Assembly: GCF_024137025.1 (NCBI RefSeq)
Contig: NZ_JAMYJR010000021.1
Location: forward strand, 243,805-307,804
DNA: 64,000 bases
Reading direction: 5' to 3'
Origin: Paractinoplanes aksuensis
GTDB lineage: Bacteria > Actinomycetota > Actinomycetes > Mycobacteriales > Micromonosporaceae
Below, piece by piece: positions 35,672 to 46,110 of this stretch. The notes under the pieces were generated by a model, which was given only the letters and a program-made list of their open reading frames with translations, was not told the origin of the DNA and did no database searches. Within the stretch, counting starts at the first letter, position 1. Each line of letters opens with the position of its first letter. The translations under genes and the position numbers were made by a program.

Positions 35672-36068
35672 GGGAACACCATAACGTTGCACCCGTCGCT
35701 GTCTGCAACTTGCACCCCACCCTGTGCACTTGCATGCAGGTCAGAGGTCATGCCGTAATGGAAATGGACCACGGGCCGGTCGGTGGCGGCAAACACCGGC
35801 GACCCGGAAGACGGGGCCCGTCCGCACCTCTGCGGACGGGCCCCGGCCCATGTCCGACCAAACCGTCCGGACATAGCGAACGGGACGGCGGGCCTGGACC
35901 CACCGCCCCGTTCATCCCCCCGGTTTGGTACCGCGCGCGTCCGTGGGACCCCCCGATCACCAATGACGCTGCGTGTTTATAGATTCACACTCCGCACACG
36001 CCGTGTCAAGCAAATCCGGAAATTTCCTATTTTGAGGGGTTGTCAACGTCACGCTGAGCGTGAACGAG
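35672..36068. other. Spacer with strong hairpins between manA and the XRE gene
   Basis: No gene is supported. Besides the perfect hairpin at 35813-35844, ATGTCCG...CGGACAT near 35850-35875 and AACGGGACGGCGGG...CCCACCGCCCCGTT near 35878-35916 are further stems. The stretch 35960-36045 is AT-rich, with TTGACA boxes on the minus strand but poorly spaced -10 sequences. Confidence 0.5.
35813..35844. terminator. Perfect 14-bp hairpin, probable terminator
   Basis: GGGGCCCGTCCGCA (35813-35826) and TGCGGACGGGCCCC (35831-35844) are exact complements with loop CCTC. It probably ends transcription running from manA. No long T run is present on either side. Confidence 0.55.
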
Positions 36069-37226
36069 TCAGGCCGGGACGGCGGCCACGAAGACCGCGC
36101 CGGTGCCCGCAACCTTGATCGCGCCGGCATCGGCCGAGGCGTAGGCGGCCGTACCCGGGGTCAGCTCGACCGGGGTGCCATCGACGCTCTCGCCCACGAA
36201 GACGTCGCCCGCGGTGGCCAGGATGATGCGCGGGCCGGTGGCGGGCACCTCGACCGGCGGGCGGGTGCCGTCCAGTTCGACCCGCAGCAGGCGGAAGTCG
36301 GGAATCGGCACCGCCCACGTCGAGACGCCCGGGGCCACCTGCTCGCTGCGCAGGATCGGGTCGTCCAGCACCTCGAAGCGCAGCACCTTGAGCAGCTCGT
36401 CGACGTCGACCCGCTTGGGGGTCAGGCCGCCGCGCAGCACGTTGTCGCTGGCCGCCATCAACTCGACGCCGGCCCCCTTGAGATAGGCGTGCAGGTTGCC
36501 CGCGGGCATCCAGATCGCCTCGCCCGGCGCCAGGCGCACGTGGTTGAGCAGCAGCGCCACCAGCACACCGGGATCGCCCGGGTAGTGCGCCGCCAAGTCG
36601 GCCACCAGCCCCTCGGCCGGTGCGGCGGCCACCACCGCCGTGATCAGCGCGTCCCGGTCGCCGGCGGGCCAGGTGAGCAGGGTCTGCACGGCGGCGCGCA
36701 GGTCTCCCCCACGCAGCGCCGCGACCACGGGCGCGAGCGAGGCCACCCCGAACGCCTCGATCTCGTCGGCCGCGACGCCGGGCGCGCGGAAGCCGCACAG
36801 CGCCTCGAACGGCGTCAGCGCCACCAGCATCTCGGGCTTGTGGTTGGCGTCGGTGTAGTTCTTGGGCAGGCTGGGGTCGGCCTCCTGCCGGGCGTACGCC
36901 TGCTTCGCGTACTCGAGGTCGGGGTGGGCCTGCAGCGAGAGCGGGGCCCCGGCCGCCAGCACCTTGAGCAGGAAGGGCAGGCGCGGGCCGAACGCCTCGA
37001 GCACGGCCTCGCCCAGCTGCCCCTTCGGGTCGTCCGTGATGAGCGCGTCCAGGCTGACCGGGCCGTCCTTGGCCGTGACGGTGGCCGGGTCGCCCGGGTG
37101 AGCGCCCAGCCACAGCTCGGCCTCCGGTTGCTCGGTGGGCGCGGGCCGCCCCTGGAGCTCGGCGATGAGGGTGCGGGAACCCCAGGCGTACGGACGGACG
37201 ACCCCGGTCAGCGGAAGAACGCTCAT
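36069..37226 (-). CDS. manA: Mannose-6-phosphate isomerase, type I
   Basis: A 385-residue zinc enzyme interconverting fructose-6-phosphate and mannose-6-phosphate. Zinc and active-site motifs are PLSLQAHPDLEYAKQAYA, NHKPEMLVALTPFEALCGFR, NLHAYLKGAGVELMAASDNV and LRGGLTPKRVDVDELLKVL. It is full length. Together with manB and manC nearby it completes the route to GDP-mannose. The order corresponds to Rv3255c. Confidence 0.96.
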   Translation of the reverse strand: MSVLPLTGVVRPYAWGSRTLIAELQGRPAPTEQPEAELWLGAHPGDPATVTAKDGPVSLDALITDDPKGQLGEAVLEAFGPRLPFLLKVLAAGAPLSLQAHPDLEYAKQAYARQEADPSLPKNYTDANHKPEMLVALTPFEALCGFRAPGVAADEIEAFGVASLAPVVAALRGGDLRAAVQTLLTWPAGDRDALITAVVAAAPAEGLVADLAAHYPGDPGVLVALLLNHVRLAPGEAIWMPAGNLHAYLKGAGVELMAASDNVLRGGLTPKRVDVDELLKVLRFEVLDDPILRSEQVAPGVSTWAVPIPDFRLLRVELDGTRPPVEVPATGPRIILATAGDVFVGESVDGTPVELTPGTAAYASADAGAIKVAGTGAVFVAAVPA

Positions 37227-37236
37227 GGTCGTGAAA

Positions 37237-38175
37237 CTACCCGGGCGCGACCGCCGGCTTCGCTGGACGGTAGATGTCGGGCTCGATGTAGATCACCCGG
37301 GCGATCGGCACCGCCTCGCGGATGCGGGCCTCGGTCTCGTCGATGTGCCGGGCCACCTCGTCGGCCTTCTCCGAACTCGGCACGGCGATCTTCACCGCCA
37401 CCAGCAGCTCCTCCGGCCCGAGGTGCAGCGTCTTCATGTGGATGATCCGCTCGACGCCCTCGCCCGCCAGCACGGCCTGCTCGATCCGCCGGGTCGCCTC
37501 GGGGCTGGCTCCTTCGCCGATCAGCAGGCTCTTGGTCTCGACGGCCAGGATCGCCGCGATGGCCACCAGCAGTACGCCGATCATCGCGGTGCCGATGCCG
37601 TCCCACACGCCGTTGCCGGTGAGCAGGGTCATCACCACACCGAACAGCGCGAACACGAGGCCGAGCAGGGCCCCCGAGTCCTCCAGCAGCACCACGGGCA
37701 GTTCCGGAGCCTTGGCCCGGCGCACATAGTCGACCCACGAGGTGTTGCCCCGGGTACGGTTCGACTCCTTGATCGCGGTCCTGAACGAGTACGACTCGAG
37801 GCCGATCGCCACCACCAGCACGACGACCGGCACCCACTGCCAGCTTTCGATCGGGTGCGGCTCGCTGATCTTGTGCCAGGCCTCGTACAGCGCGAACAGG
37901 CCACCGAGGCTGAACAGCACGATGGACACGATGAACGCGTAGATGTAGCGCTCACGGCCGAAGCCGAACGGATGGTCGGGCGTCGCCTGGCGCCGCGACC
38001 GCTTGCCACCGATCAGCAGCAGGAGCTGGTTGCCGGAGTCGGCCACGGAGTGGATCGACTCCGCCAGCATCGACGACGAGCTCGTCAGCAACCAGGCGAC
38101 GAACTTGGTGACCGCGATACCGAGGTTCGCGGCCAGCGCCGCGACGATCGCCTTGGTTCCACCCTCAGCACTCAT
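37237..38175 (-). CDS. Cation diffusion facilitator family transporter
   Basis: A 312-residue CDF transporter with six membrane helices. Helix 2 carries MLAESIHSVADSGNQLLLLI and helix 5 LLEDSGALLGLVFALFGVV, which hold the metal site. In the latter, the usual HxxxD reads ExxxD, so metal choice may differ from the zinc-type. A C-terminal cytoplasmic domain (residues ~215-305) contains HMKTLHLGPEELLVAVKIAV. It lies between manA and the SIS isomerase gene, likely in the same transcription unit. Confidence 0.93.
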   Translation of the reverse strand: MSAEGGTKAIVAALAANLGIAVTKFVAWLLTSSSSMLAESIHSVADSGNQLLLLIGGKRSRRQATPDHPFGFGRERYIYAFIVSIVLFSLGGLFALYEAWHKISEPHPIESWQWVPVVVLVVAIGLESYSFRTAIKESNRTRGNTSWVDYVRRAKAPELPVVLLEDSGALLGLVFALFGVVMTLLTGNGVWDGIGTAMIGVLLVAIAAILAVETKSLLIGEGASPEATRRIEQAVLAGEGVERIIHMKTLHLGPEELLVAVKIAVPSSEKADEVARHIDETEARIREAVPIARVIYIEPDIYRPAKPAVAPG

Positions 38176-38210
38176 TTACCCAACTCCGCAGTGACGTCCG
38201 TCAGAAGCGG

Positions 38211-39437
38211 TCACTGCATTCCCTCGGGCAACGGGTTCGAAAGCTCTTTCATCTCGCTGATCGCGGGCACGGCCATCGGGTCGAGCCCGTGGGCCAGGGC
38301 CAGGTAGAGCGAGGCGAAATCAGGTACGGCGGTCAGGGAGGCGAGCCGCTCCAGGGCCGAGCCGCCCTCGGCCGTGAGCACGTCGCAGCGCACGCCCCGG
38401 CGTTCGGCCAGGGTCTGCACGGCGTCGGCCCGGCGTTCCTCGACGGCGACCGGCTCGTCCGCGTCCTCCTCGGGGTTGAGCCCGCCGTCGCGGAACAGCA
38501 CGAGCCGCAGGCGGGTCGCGCCGGTCTCTTCCGCGTCGGGGTCGGCGAAGATGTCGCGGGTCGACTCGGCCAGCCCGCCGAAGACGCCGTCGAGCAGGCC
38601 CACCCGGCCCCGGCCGGCCTCGCCCAGGGCGCCCGCCATCACCGGGTAGCGGGCGTTGGCGGCCAGCGTGTCGGCGAAGCGGCGGGCGGCCACGGTGGCC
38701 AGCGGGGACGAGCCCCAGACGATCGGGATCGAGCCGGCCAGGCCCAGCGCGAGCGCCTTGGCCGGGTTGACGAACGAATCGGCCCCGGGCCGGCAGCGCT
38801 CGGCGTCGGCGTCGAGCCGGGTCGCGGTCTCGGCCAGGTCAGCCTCGTTGACCTTGACCAGGCCGATCGCGCGGGCGGCGAGCAGCACCGGCACGGCCAG
38901 GCCCCACAGGCTGGCCCGGGCCGGCGCCCGGCGCGGCACCGCGAAGAACGGCGCCCGGGCCCGGGCCGCCATGGCCTCGAGCTCGGAGTCGGGGTTGCCC
39001 ACGGCGACCAGGCGGGCGCCGCGGCGGGCGGCTGCCTCGGCCGCGGCCAGCGCCTCGGGGCTGCGGCCGGAGGCGGAGACGGCGATGACCACGTCGGCCG
39101 CGCCGACCCAGCCGGGCAGGCCGGGGCTGCGGTGGCCGATGATCGGGACCGGGCAGCGCGGGCCGGCCACGGTCGACAGGATGCTGCCGGTCAGACCGGC
39201 CGTGCCGATGCCGGCCACGACGACCGCCCGGGGGCGGCCCTCGTCGGCCAGCACGCTGAGGTCGGTCTCGGCGGCCAGCGCGGCCGCCTCGCGCACCTGG
39301 GCGCCGGCCGACGCCGTGGCCCGCAGCATGCCGCCGGGGTCGTTGGCCAGCATCGACTTCTCGTCGTCGAGCAGCGACTCGTCGGCGTGCCGGTGACCGT
39401 GGACGCCGGCCGCGCCACCCTCCAGGGGCCCGGCCAT
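38211..39437 (-). CDS. SIS-domain phosphosugar isomerase (PMI/PGI-like)
   Basis: A 408-residue protein. The SIS fold shows VVVAGIGTAGLTGSILSTVA, DVVIAVSASGRSPEALAAAE, GARLVAVGNPDSELEAMA, then WGSSPLATVAARRFADTLAA in the second half. It resembles bifunctional phosphoglucose/phosphomannose isomerases and the Rv3256c product. ATG 39437 overlaps the TGA of the Trm112-like gene (ATGA). Position in the mannose cluster supports a role in mannose-6-phosphate metabolism. The exact substrate is not proven. Confidence 0.88.
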   Translation of the reverse strand: MAGPLEGGAAGVHGHRHADESLLDDEKSMLANDPGGMLRATASAGAQVREAAALAAETDLSVLADEGRPRAVVVAGIGTAGLTGSILSTVAGPRCPVPIIGHRSPGLPGWVGAADVVIAVSASGRSPEALAAAEAAARRGARLVAVGNPDSELEAMAARARAPFFAVPRRAPARASLWGLAVPVLLAARAIGLVKVNEADLAETATRLDADAERCRPGADSFVNPAKALALGLAGSIPIVWGSSPLATVAARRFADTLAANARYPVMAGALGEAGRGRVGLLDGVFGGLAESTRDIFADPDAEETGATRLRLVLFRDGGLNPEEDADEPVAVEERRADAVQTLAERRGVRCDVLTAEGGSALERLASLTAVPDFASLYLALAHGLDPMAVPAISEMKELSNPLPEGMQ

Positions 39438-39619
39438 CAGGCGGCGTCCTTCGGCGTACGCGCCTCGTCGAGCAGCAGCACCGGGATGTCGTCGCGGACC
39501 TCGAAGATGCGCCCGCACTCGGTGCAGGTGAGGGTCTGCGCGTCGGCGTCGTGGGTGAGCGGCGCGTGATGCGTGTCCGGGCAGGCCAGAATGTCCAACA
39601 GCTGCGGATCGAGGGCCAC
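39437..39619 (-). CDS. Trm112-family small zinc-ribbon-like protein
   Basis: A 60-residue protein: DPQLLDILACPDTHHAPLTH, LTCTECGRIFEVRDDIPVLL, LDEARTP. The second Cys pair (CTEC) is intact, but the first reads CPDTH instead of CPxC, so zinc binding may use His. Eukaryotic Trm112 activates methyltransferases. The bacterial role is unknown. It is translationally coupled to the SIS isomerase gene. Confidence 0.88.
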   Translation of the reverse strand: MALDPQLLDILACPDTHHAPLTHDADAQTLTCTECGRIFEVRDDIPVLLLDEARTPKDAA

Positions 39620-39661
39620 CGCGCGGCTCCTAGGTAGATGTGCGGGCGTTTCCGCCTGATC

Positions 39662-41041
39662 CTAACTACGGACGATGGCGAGCACTTCGTCGCGCAGGGA
39701 TGCCATGCGGTCCGGCTTGGGCGCCTCGACGTTGAGCCGCAGCAACGGCTCGGTGTTGGAGGCCCGCAGGTTGAACCAGGCGCCGTCGGACAACTGCACG
39801 GTGAGGCCGTCGAGCTCGTCGAAGGTCGCCCCGGCGAAGTGGGCCCGCACCTCGGCCGTCTTGGCCGCGGCGTCGGCCACCGTCGAGTTGATCTCACCCG
39901 AGGCGCTGTAGCGCTCGTACTCAGCGGCGAACTCGGACAGCGGCAGCGACTGGCCACCGAGCGCGGCCAGCACGTGCATGGCGGCCAGCATGCCGGTGTC
40001 GGCGAACCAGAAGTCGCGGAAGTAGTAGTGGGCCGAGTGCTCGCCGCCGAATACTGCGTTCGTCCGGGCCATCTCGGCCTTGATGAACGAGTGGCCGACC
40101 CGGCTGCGCACCGGCGTGCCGCCCGCCTCGGTGATGATCTCGGGCACGGCGTGCGAGGTGATCAGGTTGTGGATCACCGTGCTGCCCGGGAACTTGGCCA
40201 GCTCGCGCCGGGCCACCAGGGCGGTGATGGCCGAGGGCGAGACCGGGTCGCCCTTCTCGTCGATGATGAAGCAGCGGTCGGCGTCGCCGTCGAACGCGAC
40301 GCCGATGTCGGCGCCCTGCTCGCGGATGGCGTTCTGCAGGTCGACCACGTTCTTGGGGTCGAGCGGGTTGGCCTCGTGGTTGGGGAACGAGCCGTCGAGC
40401 TCGAAGTACATCGGCACGATCTCGAGCGGCAGGGCCGGCAGCACCTGGTCGCCCAGCACGGCCGGGACGGTGTAGCCGCCCATGCCGTTGCCGGCGTCGA
40501 CGATCACCTTGAGCGGCCGGATGCCGGCCAGGTCGACCAGCGAGCGCAGGTGGGCCGCGTAGTCGCCCAGCAGGTCGCGGGTCTCGAGCCGGGACGGGCC
40601 GTCGGCCTCGGCGTTCAGGTCGTCGAGCAGGGCCTGGGCCCGCTGCCGGACGACGGCCAGGCCGCTGTCCTGCCCGACCGGCTTGGCCCCGGCCCGGCAC
40701 AGCTTGATGCCGTTGTACTGCGCCGGGTTGTGGCTGGCGGTGAACATGGCGCCGGGGCGGCCCAGCGAGCCGGACGCGTAGTAGAGCTCGTCGGTCGAGG
40801 CCAGGCCGATGCTGATGACGGCGGCGCCGGCCGCGTTGGCGCCCCGGGCGAACGCGGCGGCCAGGCCGGGGCCCGACTCGCGCATGTCGTGCGCGGTGAC
40901 GATCTCGTCGGCGTCGTCGCCCGACTCACGCAGCATCTCGACGAACGCGGTGCCTAGAGCCCGGGCGATCGCCTCGTCGAACTGGTCCGGAACGACCCCC
41001 CGGACGTCGTACGCCTTGACGATCTTGGACAGATCAGACAC
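39662..41041 (-). CDS. manB: Phosphomannomutase/phosphoglucomutase
   Basis: A 459-residue alpha-D-phosphohexomutase converting mannose-6-phosphate to mannose-1-phosphate. The phosphoserine loop is TASHNPAQYNGIK. The metal loop is AFDGDADRCFIID. The sugar-binding loop is GGEHSAHYYFRDF and the C-terminal phosphate site is RASNTEPLLRLNVEA. It is full length, corresponding to Rv3257c. It supplies ManC. Confidence 0.96.
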   Translation of the reverse strand: MSDLSKIVKAYDVRGVVPDQFDEAIARALGTAFVEMLRESGDDADEIVTAHDMRESGPGLAAAFARGANAAGAAVISIGLASTDELYYASGSLGRPGAMFTASHNPAQYNGIKLCRAGAKPVGQDSGLAVVRQRAQALLDDLNAEADGPSRLETRDLLGDYAAHLRSLVDLAGIRPLKVIVDAGNGMGGYTVPAVLGDQVLPALPLEIVPMYFELDGSFPNHEANPLDPKNVVDLQNAIREQGADIGVAFDGDADRCFIIDEKGDPVSPSAITALVARRELAKFPGSTVIHNLITSHAVPEIITEAGGTPVRSRVGHSFIKAEMARTNAVFGGEHSAHYYFRDFWFADTGMLAAMHVLAALGGQSLPLSEFAAEYERYSASGEINSTVADAAAKTAEVRAHFAGATFDELDGLTVQLSDGAWFNLRASNTEPLLRLNVEAPKPDRMASLRDEVLAIVRS

Positions 41042-41187
41042 TGCTCCCCCTTGTCTCCACGCTGATGACCCGCCGAGAGTAGCGGAGCCCGATGACAGGC
41101 ATTACGTCATTGATAGAGCGTCAACCGAACAGAGCTTGTCGTCGGACGTGATGGGGGTCACGATGGGTGGGTCTGGAGGTGCCCGTA

Positions 41188-42471
41188 GTGCCCAACCCGT
41201 GGCTCGCCCTCGACGCCGGCGCCGACCCCGTCGAGCGCATGCGTCAGGTCGGGCGTGCCCACGAGCGGTTCGTGGCGGGTGAGAAGTCCGACGGCCCGGC
41301 GATGCGCTCCGTGGTGGCCGACTCCTGGCGGCGCTCGGCCGTCGCCCTGCCCGGCCCCGACGCCACCGCCCCGATCGACCTCAGCGACGACGACCTCGAG
41401 TCCTACCGCGCGGCCCACCCGCTCGCGCGTGTCCTGCCGATCTTCCGCGACCTGCTGGGCGGCCTGGCCGAGGACGGCGAGCACCTGATGGCCGTGTGCG
41501 ACGCGTACGGGCGGCTGCTCTGGGTCGAGGGGACGGCCAAGGTGCTGCGGGCCGGCGAGCGGATGAACTTCGTGCCCGGCGCCCGCTGGGACGAGGCGCA
41601 CGCGGGCACCAACGCGCCGGGCACGGCCCTGGCCGTCGACCACCCGCTCCAGATCTTCGCCACCGAGCACTTCAGCCGGGGCGTGCAGCGCTGGACCTGC
41701 GCCGCCGCACCGATCCACGACCCGGGCACCGGCCGGCTGCTCGGCGCCATCGACGTCACCGGCGGCGACCACCTGGCCAACCCGCACAGCCTGGCCCTGG
41801 TGCGGGCGACCGCGCTGGCCGCCGAGGCCTACCTGCGGGGTCACCTGAGCCGCGCCGCGACCGCGGGCTCGGTGGTCGCGCTCGGGCGCAACGAGGCCCT
41901 GCTGACCTTCGGCGGGCGGCAGTGGCGTCTGGGCCGCCGCCACTCCGAGCTGCTGGTGCTGCTGCTGGCCCACCCCGAGGGCAGCACCGGTGACGAGCTG
42001 GCGTTCGGGGTCTACGGCGACGACGCGAGCCCGGTGACCGTACGGGCCGAACTGTCGCGGCTGCGGCGGGCGCTGGGGTCCGAGCTGATGGGTTCCCGGC
42101 CCTACCGGCTGCGAGCCGAGATCGAGGCGGATTTCCGTACGGTCCCCGCGCTGCTCGAGCACGGCCGGGTGGCGGCCGCGCTGGAGGCGTACGCGGGACC
42201 GCTTCTGCCTGGTTCGGACGCGCCGGGCGTGGTGCGGCTGCGCCGGCTCGTCGACGACCGCCTGCGCTCGGCCCTGCTGGCCACCCGTGACCGCACGCTG
42301 CTCCACACCTGGCTGCACGCCCCCTGGGGCGCCGACGACCTGGAGCTCTGGGAGGCCTACGCCCGCCTGCTGCCCCCGACCGACCCGGCCCGCCCCCTCG
42401 CGATGGCACGCATCCACAAGCTTCATGTCGAGTATGGGCTTGCAACGTCCGTGCAACGTCTTCGTAACTAG
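41188..42471 (+). CDS. GAF-domain transcriptional regulator with winged-helix C-terminus
   Basis: A 427-residue protein from GTG 41188, eight bases after GGAGG. A GAF domain spans residues ~90-215 (DAYGRLLWVEGTAKVLRAGE, GTNAPGTALAVDHPLQIFAT, GAIDVTGGDH). Residues ~235-320 form an OmpR/BTAD-type winged helix (RQWRLGRRHSELLVLLLAHP, VTVRAELSRLRRALGSELM). It lacks the AAA+ domain of AcoR-type activators. The following aldehyde dehydrogenase and DUF779 genes are the probable targets. Confidence 0.88.
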   Translation: MPNPWLALDAGADPVERMRQVGRAHERFVAGEKSDGPAMRSVVADSWRRSAVALPGPDATAPIDLSDDDLESYRAAHPLARVLPIFRDLLGGLAEDGEHLMAVCDAYGRLLWVEGTAKVLRAGERMNFVPGARWDEAHAGTNAPGTALAVDHPLQIFATEHFSRGVQRWTCAAAPIHDPGTGRLLGAIDVTGGDHLANPHSLALVRATALAAEAYLRGHLSRAATAGSVVALGRNEALLTFGGRQWRLGRRHSELLVLLLAHPEGSTGDELAFGVYGDDASPVTVRAELSRLRRALGSELMGSRPYRLRAEIEADFRTVPALLEHGRVAAALEAYAGPLLPGSDAPGVVRLRRLVDDRLRSALLATRDRTLLHTWLHAPWGADDLELWEAYARLLPPTDPARPLAMARIHKLHVEYGLATSVQRLRN

Positions 42472-42504
42472 CGTCGGCCGTACCCCAGAGGTACGGAGGC
42501 TGCC

Positions 42505-44028
<1,524 letters not shown>

Positions 44029-44031
44029 GCC

Positions 44032-44406
44032 ATGCCTGCCACCCGGGTTGACGTGACCCCCGCCGCGGCCGACATGATGCGGCAGCTGCGGGGGCAGCAC
44101 GGTCCGCTGATGTTCCACCAGTCCGGCGGGTGCTGCGACGGCAGTTCGCCGATGTGCTACCTCGAGGGCGAGTTCCGCACCGGCCAGTCCGACGTGCTGC
44201 TCGAGTCCCTGAAGATCGACGGGGTCGACGAGCCGATCACCTTCTGGATGTCGGCCTCGCAGTTCGAGCTCTGGAAGCACACCCACCTGACGGTGGACGT
44301 GGTCCCCGGACGGGGTTCCGGCTTCTCGCTGGAAGCCCCCGAGGGCGTGCGATTTCTCATCCGTTCGCGCCTGCTCACCGAGCAGGAGCTGGTCGAACTC
44401 TCCTGA
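44032..44406 (+). CDS. DUF779 protein
   Basis: A 124-residue protein whose ATG lies three bases after the dehydrogenase stop. The family core is MFHQSGGCCDGSSPMCY, with three Cys that could bind a metal. FWMSASQFELWKHTHLTVDV and GSGFSLEAPEGVRFLIRSR complete it. DUF779 genes regularly follow acetaldehyde dehydrogenase genes. The biochemical role is unknown, possibly a cofactor or redox partner (inference). Confidence 0.93.
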   Translation: MPATRVDVTPAAADMMRQLRGQHGPLMFHQSGGCCDGSSPMCYLEGEFRTGQSDVLLESLKIDGVDEPITFWMSASQFELWKHTHLTVDVVPGRGSGFSLEAPEGVRFLIRSRLLTEQELVELS

Positions 44407-44708
44407 TCGGAGGATTGTCCAGGTTTGATACTGGCCACACACTGATCCGTGCACCGCCGTCGTCCCGTATCAATGAGGGGCGGCGGCGGCTTGCCGTCAC
44501 CGCCGCGCGATCTTGTACCCGACCCCGCGAGGAACCTGTGCCGACCCCCCTCCTTCGACTCCTGAGCTTCCTGACCGCACTCGACCAGCGGGCCATCACC
44601 TGGGCCCTCGGGCGGGTCTCCCCCGACCGTGCCGAATCGCTGCGCCGGGTCGCGACCGGATGGTCGAGGACGGCAAGGTCGGGAGCCGGACGGTCCAGGG
44701 AGGGTCTG

Positions 44709-45533
44709 ATGCGTCTGTCGCGGGCCAAGAAGGCGGTGCTGCTGGGCGTCGTGCTGATCGCGGTCGGCCTGACCGGGCGTGCCTCGGCCCAGTCGGCCGA
44801 GGACAACATCGGCACGCTGACCGCGACGAAGCCCGCGCCCTCACCGTCGGCCTCCGCCACGAAGAAGCCGAAACCGAAGCCCGTGAAGAAGCCGGCGGCC
44901 CGCACGGTCAAGAACCCGCGCTTCGCCGGCCCGGCCGGCAGTCACATGCTGACCGGCACCAAGGGCGTCGCGCTCACCTTCGACGACGGCCCCGACCCGC
45001 ACGAGACGCCCAAGCTGCTGGCCCTGCTGGCCCAGCACAAGGTGAAGGCGACCTTCTGCCTGGTCGGCGTGCAGGTCAAGCGGCATCCCGAGATAGTGCG
45101 GAAGATCGTGGCCCAGGGGCACACGCTGTGCAACCACACCTGGGACCACAGCCTGAAGATCGGCAAGGATCCGGCCGACAAGATCAAGGCCGACCTGGGA
45201 CGCACCAACGCGGCGATCCACCGGGCCGCGCCCAACGCGAAGATCAAGTACTTCCGGGCCCCCGGCGGCAACTTCACGCCGCGGCTGGTCGGCACGGCCG
45301 AACAGATGGGGATGACCTCGATCTACTGGAAGGTCGACCCGCGCGACTGGAGCCACCGAAAGGGCGAGACCAGCGCCGTCCACCAGGCCAAGGTGGTCAA
45401 GCAGATCGAGAAGCACTGCCGGCCGGGAGCGATCGTGCTCTCCCACGACTACGCGCAGCCGGACACCATCGCCGCGTACAAGAAGCTGATCCCGTGGCTC
45501 AAGAAGCGCTACACGCTGATCGCGCTGCCTTAG
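44709..45533 (+). CDS. Secreted polysaccharide deacetylase (NodB domain)
   Basis: A 274-residue protein. ATG 44709 follows AGGGAGGG and opens a signal peptide (LSRAKKAVLLGVVLIAVGLT ending in ASA). A Lys/Pro-rich linker leads to the NodB domain: TFDDGPDPHETP (metal Asp), NHTWDHS (metal His), YFRAPGGNFTPRL, DPRDWS, and IVLSHDYAQPD. All catalytic motifs are present. It likely removes acetyl groups from peptidoglycan or other glycans. GTG 44538 with GAGGAA is an alternative start adding 57 residues, but it would bury the signal peptide. Confidence 0.93.
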   Translation: MRLSRAKKAVLLGVVLIAVGLTGRASAQSAEDNIGTLTATKPAPSPSASATKKPKPKPVKKPAARTVKNPRFAGPAGSHMLTGTKGVALTFDDGPDPHETPKLLALLAQHKVKATFCLVGVQVKRHPEIVRKIVAQGHTLCNHTWDHSLKIGKDPADKIKADLGRTNAAIHRAAPNAKIKYFRAPGGNFTPRLVGTAEQMGMTSIYWKVDPRDWSHRKGETSAVHQAKVVKQIEKHCRPGAIVLSHDYAQPDTIAAYKKLIPWLKKRYTLIALP

Positions 45534-45535
45534 CC

Positions 45536-45904
45536 CTAGTGGCTGGGGGGAATGACCCGCAAGTGGCCTCTGCGGCCCGTCTGGTGGCCCGGGAGACGCT
45601 CTTCGTCGTCGGCCCGAGGGGACGGCGGGGCCGGGCGGGCCGCCTCACGGACGGCGTCGGCCAGGGCGACCAGGTCGTCGGTGGTGGGCGGGGGCGGGGC
45701 GAAATCACCGTCGTGCCGCACGAGTTCCCAGCCCCGGGGGGCGGTGAGGCTGCGGGCGTGCGGCTCGCAAAGGTCGTACGTGTGGGGTTCGGCGAAGGCG
45801 GCCAGGGGTCCGACGACCGCCGTGGAGTCGCTGTAGACGTAGGTCAGGGTGGCGACCGCCTGTCGGGGACAGCCGTTCCGGGAGCAGCGCCGTGGTGACC
45901 TCAC
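45536..45904 (-). CDS. DUF3499 protein
   Basis: A 122-residue protein. The conserved N-terminal CSRNGCPRQAVATLTYVYSD, TYDLCEPHARSLTAPRGWEL pattern has two Cys, then Cys-x-x-His, suggesting a treble-clef zinc site. The C-terminal half is Pro/Ala-rich and variable. The family corresponds to Rv3258c and is adjacent to the metallopeptidase and whiB2 genes as in mycobacteria. Function is unknown. It ends two bases from the convergent deacetylase stop. Confidence 0.9.
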   Translation of the reverse strand: MRSPRRCSRNGCPRQAVATLTYVYSDSTAVVGPLAAFAEPHTYDLCEPHARSLTAPRGWELVRHDGDFAPPPPTTDDLVALADAVREAARPAPPSPRADDEERLPGHQTGRRGHLRVIPPSH

Positions 45905-46110
45905 GGCGGCACGTTATCGCCCCGGCGGCCCGCACGGGCGCGGAAACCCCGCGACACGCCGACCCACGATGCATCACGATTCGGTCATGCCCACCCGACA
46001 CGCGGCACCCGATGGGGCGAATTACCGCTGTATCGCCCCGAAGGGACGAATCGCCACGGCCGAAACACGTCTGACAACGTGTCACACCGTCGGAGGACTA
46101 GAGTTGCCTC

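Noticed and set aside
35960..36046. Candidate small RNA promoter on the minus strand before the strong hairpin at 35813
   Set aside because: TTGACA at 36004-36009 and TATAAA at 35976-35981 are 22 bases apart, and the second TTGACA has no -10. Too weak to call.
36060..41041. A specialised sugar-nucleotide biosynthetic gene cluster
   Set aside because: The genes are the conserved actinobacterial mannose set in their usual order, with no tailoring or assembly-line genes.
44538..44708. Earlier GTG start for the polysaccharide deacetylase
   Set aside because: It has a fair ribosome site, but it would bury a well-formed signal peptide that itself has a stronger ribosome site.
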